Origin: an uncultured Prevotellaceae bacterium
GTDB lineage: Bacteria; Bacteroidota; Bacteroidia; Bacteroidales; Bacteroidaceae
DNA: 64,000 nucleotides
Direction: 5' to 3'
NCBI GenBank assembly: GCA_902784615.1
Contig: CACZVN010000015.1
Span: forward strand, 59,937 to 123,936
A program made the translations under genes and the position numbers. Shown here piece after piece: positions 57,630 through 64,000 of the stretch (within the stretch, counting starts at the first letter, position 1; every line of letters begins with the position of its first letter). The notes beneath the pieces are model-generated. The model saw only the letters and a list, made by a program, of their open reading frames with translations, did not search any database and had not been told where the DNA came from.

Positions 57630-59660
57630 TTATTTCTGATAGTTCTTCAAACCCTTGTCCAAGAACTCCAAATACTTGTCGATATCCTCATCATAGGCAC
57701 GACTGCCACTGAGAGGTTTGCCCGTCTGCGGATCAAGCAACACATAGAAGGGCTGGGCATTGGCACCAAACTTATGGCTCTGCAGGTAACTCCACTTCGC
57801 CCCCACCGTACGTAAGGTCTTGGTTTGTCCCGACTCGTCCGTCACCACGTAAGGTTCTGCCAATGGTGTCTTGTCATCCACAAAGAGTGAGATGAGCACG
57901 TAGTCATTGTTCAGTTTGTCGGCCACACGGGCATCCGTCCAGACGGCAGCCTCCATCTTACGACAGTTCACACAGCCATAGCCTGTAAAGTCGATGAACA
58001 CGGGTTTGCCCTGTGCACGGGCTGCAGCCATACCCTCCTCGTATGTCAGGTACTTGGCCTCCACCACCTTGTTATTCAGGTTGAAGTCTTGCGTCTTCAT
58101 GGGCGGAGCGAAGGCACTCACGGCCTTACACGGGGCGCCCCAGAGACCTGGCACCATATAGACGGCAAAGGCCAGCGACACCAGTCCACCCATGATACAG
58201 ACCACAGGCATCGGCTTGTGCAAGTCGCCACCAATCTCATCACTCTGGAACTTCAGCCAGCCGCAGAGGTAAGCGCCCAACAAGGCGAAGATCACAATCC
58301 AAAGCGAGAGGAACACCTCACGATCCAACAGCCGCCAACCGTATGCCAGATCAGCCACGGAGAAGAACTTCAGCGCGAAGGCCAGTTCGATGAAGCCCAA
58401 CACCACCTTCAGCGTGTTCATCCACGAGCCCGACTTCGGAGTCTGCTTCAACCACGAGGGGAAGAGGGCGAAGAGGGTGAAGGGCAGGGCCAATGCCAAA
58501 GCAAAGCCGAACATACCCAGGGCTGGAGCCAACCAGTTGCCACTGGTTGTCGTTTCCACGAGCAACAGACCAATAATCGGCGCAGTACAGGAGAATGACA
58601 CGAGCACCAGCGTAAACGCCATCAGGAAGATAGAGAGCAATCCACTGGTTTCTGAGGCTTTCGTATCAACTGCATTCGCCCAACTGTCAGGCAACTTGAT
58701 CTCGAACCATCCGAAGAAGGAAAGAGCGAAGATCACGAGCAGCAGGAACAGGAAGATATTAAACACGGCATTGGTTGACATGGCATTGAGCGCGTCGGAG
58801 CCGAAGAGAGCCGTTACAAGCAAGCCCAGTCCGAGATAGATCACGATAATGCTCAGGCCATAGGTGACAGCATCCTTGATGCCTTTCTTTTTATCGCTCT
58901 TGGCACGCTTCAGGAAGAAACTCACCGTCATGGGGATAATCGGCCAGATACAGGGCATGCACACAGCAAGCAGGCCACCCACGAATCCCATTAACAGGAT
59001 ATATAATAAGGAATGGTCTGTGATACTGTCGTCAGCCCCGTAGGCACGCAGTTCACTGATGACGGGCTGCCACAGGTCACCGTCTGCCACAGGAGCGACA
59101 GGTACATTGGCGGCCACAGAATCGGCTGGCACAGAATCGGCAGGCACTGGCACTGGGGCCTTATCCACAGGCTCACTGGGAACAGCAGGTGCCGTCGGAG
59201 GCACCTCCTTCACCCTACCCTGCTTCTTCAGATCGCAGGTAGAAGGCGGCAGGCAACTCTGGTCATTACAGGCACCATACTCCAGATAGCAGTCGATATC
59301 ATAATCCGGCTTGACAAACCGCACCTTCTGCACGAAGGTCACACTGCCCTCGAAGTAGCGCAGTTCCATATCGAAGAGTTTGTCAAACTGCTTGATTTCC
59401 TTGCCGCGTGGCTGTAACTTGCCGACAGTCTTTACACCCTCCATCTTCACGGGATTGAAAGTCGCCGAGATGGGACCGTCATCACCCAGATTGGTGGAAT
59501 ATACATGCCAACCCGGATCGATGGTGGCACTAAAGACTATCTCCCCCTCCCCGTCGTTCAGTTCCTTCAACTGTGAGGAAAAGTGGACGGGTGTCACCAT
59601 CTGGGCCTGGACAGCAACTGCCACAAGCCCCAGCAACAAGACGGACAGAATCTTTCTCAT
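57630..59660 (-). CDS. dsbD: Thiol:disulfide interchange protein DsbD
   Basis: A 676-residue electron carrier that moves reducing power from cytoplasmic thioredoxin to periplasmic partners. The order is signal peptide, alpha domain (to about 145), a Pro/Val-rich linker (about 150-195), an eight-helix CcdA-like membrane domain with Cys in VCMPCIWP and SFSCTAP, and a C-terminal thioredoxin domain with YGCVNCRKM (CxxC) near residue 565. It lies 15 bases after the TlpA gene, which it probably reduces. Confidence 0.93.
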   Translation of the reverse strand: MRKILSVLLLGLVAVAVQAQMVTPVHFSSQLKELNDGEGEIVFSATIDPGWHVYSTNLGDDGPISATFNPVKMEGVKTVGKLQPRGKEIKQFDKLFDMELRYFEGSVTFVQKVRFVKPDYDIDCYLEYGACNDQSCLPPSTCDLKKQGRVKEVPPTAPAVPSEPVDKAPVPVPADSVPADSVAANVPVAPVADGDLWQPVISELRAYGADDSITDHSLLYILLMGFVGGLLAVCMPCIWPIIPMTVSFFLKRAKSDKKKGIKDAVTYGLSIIVIYLGLGLLVTALFGSDALNAMSTNAVFNIFLFLLLVIFALSFFGWFEIKLPDSWANAVDTKASETSGLLSIFLMAFTLVLVSFSCTAPIIGLLLVETTTSGNWLAPALGMFGFALALALPFTLFALFPSWLKQTPKSGSWMNTLKVVLGFIELAFALKFFSVADLAYGWRLLDREVFLSLWIVIFALLGAYLCGWLKFQSDEIGGDLHKPMPVVCIMGGLVSLAFAVYMVPGLWGAPCKAVSAFAPPMKTQDFNLNNKVVEAKYLTYEEGMAAARAQGKPVFIDFTGYGCVNCRKMEAAVWTDARVADKLNNDYVLISLFVDDKTPLAEPYVVTDESGQTKTLRTVGAKWSYLQSHKFGANAQPFYVLLDPQTGKPLSGSRAYDEDIDKYLEFLDKGLKNYQK

Positions 59661-59675
59661 CCTACGGAATCAGGA

Positions 59676-60221
59676 TTATTTAAAGAGACTGTCAAGAAAA
59701 GTATAGAAGGCAGGATCCTCACCGATAACAGTTTTCACAATTCTGCCCTCAGGATCGATGATGACCTTCGTGGGGAACCCTTCAATTGCATAATCCTCCA
59801 AAACCTTTGAGTCTTTGTTATTATACACGTGGAGCCAAGGCAGTTCATAATATGCCACGGCCTGTTTCCACTTCTCTTCTGTATCGTTACAGTCGATGCC
59901 AAGGATTTCAAACTTACCAGCATACTTCTTGTAGGCCTCCTTCATCTCAGGAATACCCTTGATACACCAACGGCACCAAGCCCCCCAGAAATCAAGAACC
60001 ACATACTTGCCTCGCAATGAGGAAAGTTTTAAAGGTTTACCATTGATATCGTTGAGTTCAAAGTCAGGAGCCTCCACGCGACTGCCCAGCTGACTGGCGG
60101 ATATCTGCTCTTGCTGCAACTGTGCCTCCTGAACATTACCCGTCGCCTGCTGCTTGTTACTGCCATTAGCACAACTAGCCGTCATTGCTATCATGACAAG
60201 CCCTAATACAACTTTTCTCAT
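59676..60221 (-). CDS. TlpA-type thioredoxin lipoprotein
   Basis: 181 residues with a lipoprotein signal ending MTASC. The AhpC-TSA/TlpA thioredoxin domain starts near residue 48 (APDFELNDINGKPLKLSSL) with active site WGAWCRWCIKG (CxxC) near residue 84 and the cis-Pro in GFPTKVII. It is a periplasmic thiol reductase or part of cytochrome or stress thiol pathways. It is followed by dsbD, its likely electron donor. Confidence 0.88.
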   Translation of the reverse strand: MRKVVLGLVMIAMTASCANGSNKQQATGNVQEAQLQQEQISASQLGSRVEAPDFELNDINGKPLKLSSLRGKYVVLDFWGAWCRWCIKGIPEMKEAYKKYAGKFEILGIDCNDTEEKWKQAVAYYELPWLHVYNNKDSKVLEDYAIEGFPTKVIIDPEGRIVKTVIGEDPAFYTFLDSLFK

Positions 60222-60252
60222 AGCGAATGCTTCGTATTTATCTGTGAATCTA

Positions 60253-61227
60253 TTACTTTATCAGAACTTTCTGAGTCTTACCAGCCCTCTTGAAGATATA
60301 CACACCCTTTGACAACTGACTTTCGGGCACCTGACGGCCACTGAGATCGTAGATGCTCTCAACACCATCCTTCTGTACGGAAACGGCATTGATGGCCGAT
60401 GCATTCTGCTCGGTATTCGTCAACTCAAAGTTCTGTGTACCACCAGAGTAGGTAATTGTGCCATCGGTCTTGATGCACTTGGCCCCCACATTATTGATGG
60501 TCAGTTCACCACCCGTCATGTAGAAATTGCCTGTATCCTCATCTTCTTTGTCAGAACCAGCCGTAGGTGTCTCACCCTTCAGTTCCACACGAATACCGTC
60601 GTCTTCCACATCACTGATGTTCACAACGCCACTGGTCATACGGAAATACTGCTGACAATGGATGCCATCCTTCTTGGCGCCCTTTACGTTGATGGTGCAG
60701 TTCTTGAGTTCAATATACTCCTTGCTGTAAATGGCATGGCGAATGTTGCTCACAACGTTCAACGTTCCCTTTCCCACAAACTCGGTGTGCCCCTTGACAT
60801 GAATACAGCCTTTCGACTCTTCGTCTTTAGTGCCGTCCGCCAGCGTATTGGTCGTTCCGTTTTCCATACTGATCTTGATGCGCTTACCATCTTTGATATG
60901 GATGGCCGTGCTGTCAGGATTAGTCAGCGTCAGACCTTTCAGCTGCAGGGTAGCCTTGTAATCGCCCGTGAAATAGAACTCGCCATCGTCACTACTACCA
61001 GAGAGCGCATAGATGATCTCACCAGGGTTATTGGCAGACGTTGAGGTCTGAACCAGTTTGACATGGGAGGATGTGCCACTCATACAGGTGACGTAACCAC
61101 TCACAGCATCTGGAATGGTCACAGTGGCTGTAGTGCCGTCATAGACAACCTTAACAGTATAACTGGTGGCCGCTTTAGCTGCGACACAAAATAGTATGGA
61201 TACTATAGTCAGAATAACCTTTTTCAT
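60253..61227 (-). CDS. Secreted carbohydrate-binding domain protein (Cthe_2159-like)
   Basis: 324 residues with signal peptide MKKVILTIVSILFCVAAKA. The middle (about 90-260) is a beta-helix-like region with repeated strands (GKRIKISMENG, GCIHVKGHTEFVGKGTLNV, KDGIHCQQYFRMTSG), which fits the acidic-polysaccharide-binding Cthe_2159 group. The end, SIYDLSGRQVPESQLSKGVY then IFKRAGKTQKVLIK, looks like a T9SS type A sorting/attachment tail. Probably a cell-surface glycan-binding protein. Confidence 0.7.
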   Translation of the reverse strand: MKKVILTIVSILFCVAAKAATSYTVKVVYDGTTATVTIPDAVSGYVTCMSGTSSHVKLVQTSTSANNPGEIIYALSGSSDDGEFYFTGDYKATLQLKGLTLTNPDSTAIHIKDGKRIKISMENGTTNTLADGTKDEESKGCIHVKGHTEFVGKGTLNVVSNIRHAIYSKEYIELKNCTINVKGAKKDGIHCQQYFRMTSGVVNISDVEDDGIRVELKGETPTAGSDKEDEDTGNFYMTGGELTINNVGAKCIKTDGTITYSGGTQNFELTNTEQNASAINAVSVQKDGVESIYDLSGRQVPESQLSKGVYIFKRAGKTQKVLIK

Positions 61228-61261
61228 ATCGTTTTTATTTGCTTGGATTGATTTTCGGCAA

Positions 61262-61269
61262 CAAAATTA
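61262..61269 (-). promoter_or_regulatory. -7 promoter element of the carbohydrate-binding protein gene
   Basis: TAATTTTG on minus, 34 bases before the ATG. A TlpA-dsbD promoter is not clear, so the three may form one transcription unit. Confidence 0.6.
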
Positions 61270-61321
61270 CGGTTTTTTTGAATAACTCAAACCATCATCC
61301 TTTTGTTTTAATCTTTTTTAG

Positions 61322-61329
61322 TAATTTTG
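61322..61329 (+). promoter_or_regulatory. -7 promoter element of the SulP transporter gene
   Basis: TAATTTTG, 28 bases before the ATG at 61358. Confidence 0.6.
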
Positions 61330-61357
61330 CACCCAGTTTTCAAGATAACAAGCAACA

Positions 61358-63076
61358 ATGACAGCAACATTAGCATTCAAGCCGAAACTGTTTTCAACAC
61401 TTCGGAACTATGACCGTCGCCAGTTCACAACCGATCTGCTGGCAGGTATTATCGTTGGCATCGTGGCTCTACCACTGGCCATCGCATTCGGTATCGCGTC
61501 AGGTGTGACGCCAGAGAAAGGAATCATCACCGCCATCGTGGCAGGACTGATTGTCTCCCTCTTCGGAGGATCAAAGGTACAGATCGGAGGTCCTACGGGC
61601 GCGTTCATTATTATTATATATGGCATCATCCAGCAGTATGGCTTTGAGGGTCTGACTATTGCCACACTGATGGCGGGCGTGTTTCTCATCATGTTCGGCA
61701 TCCTTCATCTGGGTACGATCATCAAGTATATCCCCTATCCGATTGTCGTCGGCTTTACGTCTGGTATTGCCCTGACGATCTTTACTACACAGATCAAGGA
61801 TCTCATGGGTCTGACGATGACTGCCGTGCCCAGTGACTTTATCGAGAAGTGGATCGCCTATATCAGTGCTTTCCCCACGACTGACATCTGGAGTGCTGCT
61901 GTTGGTATCGGCTCTGTAGCCGTCATTGCCCTTTGGCCACGGTTGTCGCACAATAGCAATCTGTTGAAGAAACTGCCAGGCAGTCTGATTGCCATCATCC
62001 TGATGACCATTGCAGCCCTGTTGCTCAAACAATATGCAGGCATTACTTCCATAGAGACTATCGGCGACCGCTTCTCAATCTCCAACCAGTTGCCTGGCGC
62101 ACAGATGCCCCAACTGACATGGGAGGTGATCAAGGGACTGGTGTCACCCGCCATCACTATCGCCATCCTTGGAGCCATTGAGTCACTGCTCTCTGCCACA
62201 GTGGCAGATGGTGTTATCGGCGACCGTCACGACTCTAATACAGAACTTATTGCCCAAGGAGTTGCCAATTTGGCATCACCTATCTTTGGTGGTATTCCCG
62301 CTACTGGTGCTATCGCCCGTACGATGACCAATATCAACAACGGAGGTCGGACACCTGTGGCAGGCATCGTCCACGCTGCCGTATTGCTGCTCATCTTCCT
62401 GTTCCTGATGCCACTGGCACAGTATATCCCCATGGCTTGTCTGGCTGGTGTGCTCGTCATCGTCAGTTATAACATGAGCGGCTGGCGTTCGTTCCTTTCT
62501 ATCATGAAGAACCCGAAGAGCGATGTTATCGTACTTTGGGTGACATTCCTGCTGACAGTCATCTTCGACCTCACCATCGCCATAGAGGTTGGCCTACTCT
62601 GTGCTTGTCTGCTCTTTATGCGTCGTATGGCAGAGACCACCGATGTCAAGGTTATCAGTGACGAGATTAATCCTGCCGAGGAGGATAGCGACTTCCAACT
62701 CGGAAATCTCGAACATCTCACCATCCCCGAGGGTGTCGAGGTATATGAAATCAACGGTCCCTACTTCTTCGGTGCAGGAAACCGTTTCGAAGAAATCATG
62801 GGAGCCCTACACCACAAACGTCCTCGTGTCAGGATCATTCGCATGAGAAAGGTGCCGTTTGTGGATTCAACGGGTATCCACAACCTGACAAACCTCTGTC
62901 TGATGTCACAGAAGGAAGGTATTCAGGTTGTATTGTCTGGGGTAAACACCAAAGTACAGGCCGTGCTACACAAAGCAGGGTTTGACACGATGCTCGGTGA
63001 AGAGAACATCTGTTCCCACATCAACATCGCCCTTGAGCGAGCCAAACAACTGACAAACGCCAGTATCAAGGATTGA
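61358..63076 (+). CDS. SulP family anion transporter with STAS domain
   Basis: A 572-residue inner membrane transporter of sulfate, bicarbonate or related anions. The N-terminal part carries the family's PLAIAFGIASGVTPEKGI motif, and the segment KVQIGGPTGAFIIII is a signature; about 12-14 helices follow. A C-terminal STAS domain (residues about 445-560) contains YFFGAGNRFEEI and the DSTG motif (FVDSTGIHNLTNL). Substrate not determinable. Its end overlaps the convergent hydrolase gene by 11 bases. Confidence 0.92.
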   Translation: MTATLAFKPKLFSTLRNYDRRQFTTDLLAGIIVGIVALPLAIAFGIASGVTPEKGIITAIVAGLIVSLFGGSKVQIGGPTGAFIIIIYGIIQQYGFEGLTIATLMAGVFLIMFGILHLGTIIKYIPYPIVVGFTSGIALTIFTTQIKDLMGLTMTAVPSDFIEKWIAYISAFPTTDIWSAAVGIGSVAVIALWPRLSHNSNLLKKLPGSLIAIILMTIAALLLKQYAGITSIETIGDRFSISNQLPGAQMPQLTWEVIKGLVSPAITIAILGAIESLLSATVADGVIGDRHDSNTELIAQGVANLASPIFGGIPATGAIARTMTNINNGGRTPVAGIVHAAVLLLIFLFLMPLAQYIPMACLAGVLVIVSYNMSGWRSFLSIMKNPKSDVIVLWVTFLLTVIFDLTIAIEVGLLCACLLFMRRMAETTDVKVISDEINPAEEDSDFQLGNLEHLTIPEGVEVYEINGPYFFGAGNRFEEIMGALHHKRPRVRIIRMRKVPFVDSTGIHNLTNLCLMSQKEGIQVVLSGVNTKVQAVLHKAGFDTMLGEENICSHINIALERAKQLTNASIKD

Positions 63077-63878
63077 CCTTCTCACCCAACAGCATCTTGA
63101 TATGAGTTTCGAGGATGTGGAATGACGGTTCAACCATACCGACATGTCCATGTCCGTCAATCTCATACAGATAAGTTTGCTGATGGCCTGCGAGTTTCAT
63201 CATACGAGCCAGATACTGATTCTCATCGTAACGTCCGAAGAGCTCCAGTTCACGGTCTCCGCAGATAAGTACAAACGGCGGACAATCGGGTCGTACCCAA
63301 TAAAGCGGGGCATACTCATCAATGGTTGGTTGCAGCGGTGAGATACCCTGCATCTTACGGACATTATAATGAGTGATTGCCTGTCCACTGAAAGGAGCAT
63401 AGAGCCAGATACTATCCGCATCAACATCATAACTCTTCAGCAATGCTTTATTGAGACAGAGCATCATGGCCAGATAACCACCAGCAGAATGACCCGTTAC
63501 TACAATCTTTCGTGGATCACCACCATACTCATGAGCATGATGAAAAGCCCAAGCGACAGCCTCTGCAGCATCGTCAAGTGTTTTATCTACGGTTACATTC
63601 GGAAGTAAACGATAGTTGGCACCAATCACCACATAACCCTTCTCTCTTAACTTTAGAGGAATCTCCTTCTGTCCTGCCTCCAGACCTCCACCATGGAACC
63701 ATACCACAACGGGACAATCTTTCACTGTCTCAGGATAATAAACATCGAGTTTTAGCCGCTCCTGAGCATAGGCATCAGTTTTGACTGTAAAACTGATGTC
63801 ACTGACCGTTTTGTACTCCTGTGCACTGACAGACAGTGTCAACAGAGTCATTACATAACAAAATACTAATCTCTTCAT
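63066..63878 (-). CDS. Secreted alpha/beta hydrolase (esterase/lipase, HGGG type)
   Basis: A 270-residue enzyme with signal peptide MKRLVFCYVMTLLTLSVSAQ. The oxyanion motif is VVWFHGGGLEAG near residue 52 and the nucleophile elbow VVTGHSAGGYLAMM near 126. The acid and His follow in CGDRELELFG and GHGHVGM. It resembles the acetyl or feruloyl esterase-like hydrolases (BD-FAE group). Start set at 63878 by the signal peptide. Confidence 0.88.
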   Translation of the reverse strand: MKRLVFCYVMTLLTLSVSAQEYKTVSDISFTVKTDAYAQERLKLDVYYPETVKDCPVVVWFHGGGLEAGQKEIPLKLREKGYVVIGANYRLLPNVTVDKTLDDAAEAVAWAFHHAHEYGGDPRKIVVTGHSAGGYLAMMLCLNKALLKSYDVDADSIWLYAPFSGQAITHYNVRKMQGISPLQPTIDEYAPLYWVRPDCPPFVLICGDRELELFGRYDENQYLARMMKLAGHQQTYLYEIDGHGHVGMVEPSFHILETHIKMLLGEKVNP

Positions 63879-63903
63879 CGTTAAATCGGTTTTTAGAAAA
63901 CAA

Positions 63904-63933
63904 AGGCCCTGAATCATTGCTGACTCAGGGCCT
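63904..63933 (-). terminator. rRNA operon terminator
   Basis: AGGCCCTGA / TCAGGGCCT stem with a 12-base loop, followed on minus by TTGTTTTCT, just past the 5S gene end. Confidence 0.85.
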
Positions 63934-63946
63934 CACCTTGAAAAAA

Positions 63947-64000
63947 GACGGCGGCTTCCTACTCTCCCGCATTGCATTGCAGTACCATCGGCGCAGGCGG
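63947..64000 (-). rRNA. rrf: 5S rRNA, 3' part
   Basis: The minus strand reads CCGCCTGCGCCGATGGTACT, and after an AT-rich patch GGGAGAGTAGGAAGCCGCCG, the conserved 3' half of bacterial 5S rRNA. The gene continues past the right edge, where 23S and 16S should follow in a minus-strand operon. Confidence 0.93.

Overview
This 64 kb window comes from the chromosome of a Bacteroidota species, most likely a Prevotella-type bacterium (Prevotella/Segatella/Xylanibacter; inference). Nearly every transcription unit is preceded by the Bacteroidota -7 element TAnnTTTG. Shine-Dalgarno sequences are mostly absent. Many secreted proteins are lipoproteins with SC- or GC-type lipoboxes. Several families are typical of the phylum: TamL, DUF4827, DUF4199, DUF6048/DUF6452, BspA-type LRR proteins, a T9SS-like C-terminus and DUF5053.

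Layout. 1-7.9 kb: a phytase-like phosphatase fragment, a lipoprotein, a VanX-type dipeptidase, an MFS transporter, a GH3 beta-glucosidase and a type B carboxylesterase with an extra C-terminal domain. 8-12.8 kb: a divergent lactate locus (lactate permease and a FAD/Fe-S D-lactate dehydrogenase). 12.9-17.6 kb: an initiator-like tRNA-Met, TetR-fabG-pseudouridine synthase, two small membrane proteins, a second MFS transporter and a discoidin-like secreted protein. 17.6-22.1 kb: a visibly AT-rich accessory island with an AAG-like protein, a five-fold beta-flower protein, a papain-like peptidase paired with a peptidylarginine/agmatine-deiminase-like enzyme, and a 353-bp inverted repeat centred on a perfect 50-bp palindrome. 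22.1-33.4 kb: tamB-tamL, a nucleotidyltransferase, nrnA, a DUF4827 lipoprotein and glmM. 33.5-36.5 kb: xth followed by a VTC-type polyphosphate polymerase, DUF4956 and DUF2490. 36.6-52.1 kb: a heterodimeric ABC exporter, ribH with a TPR protein, recF-DUF721, the operon M3 peptidase/dCMP deaminase/S41 protease/FCL, and the operon DUF4199/GT2/DUF6452/DUF6048/ApbE/Crp.

52.2-55.5 kb: the SRP RNA gene, a tRNA-Thr whose 3' acceptor strand has been replaced, about 1 kb of palindrome-rich non-coding DNA, a BspA-type LRR protein, a DUF5053 protein and a RhuM-like fragment. This looks like the remnant of a tRNA-associated island. 55.5-64 kb: an M13 peptidase, TlpA-DsbD, a carbohydrate-binding secreted protein, a SulP transporter, an alpha/beta hydrolase and the 3' end of a 5S rRNA gene, which is the tail of an rRNA operon.

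Three signals stand out. (1) REP-like GC-rich palindromes lie in frame inside protein-coding genes. The same 54-bp element sits, in opposite orientations, in the central loop of both MFS transporters, and related hairpins occur in FCL and the M3 peptidase. (2) A two-gene deiminase/papain-like peptidase module, without signal peptides, sits in the AT-rich island. (3) Several genes have the -7 box so close to the ATG that they are probably leaderless. All functions are assigned by reading motifs and family resemblance; no searches were run.
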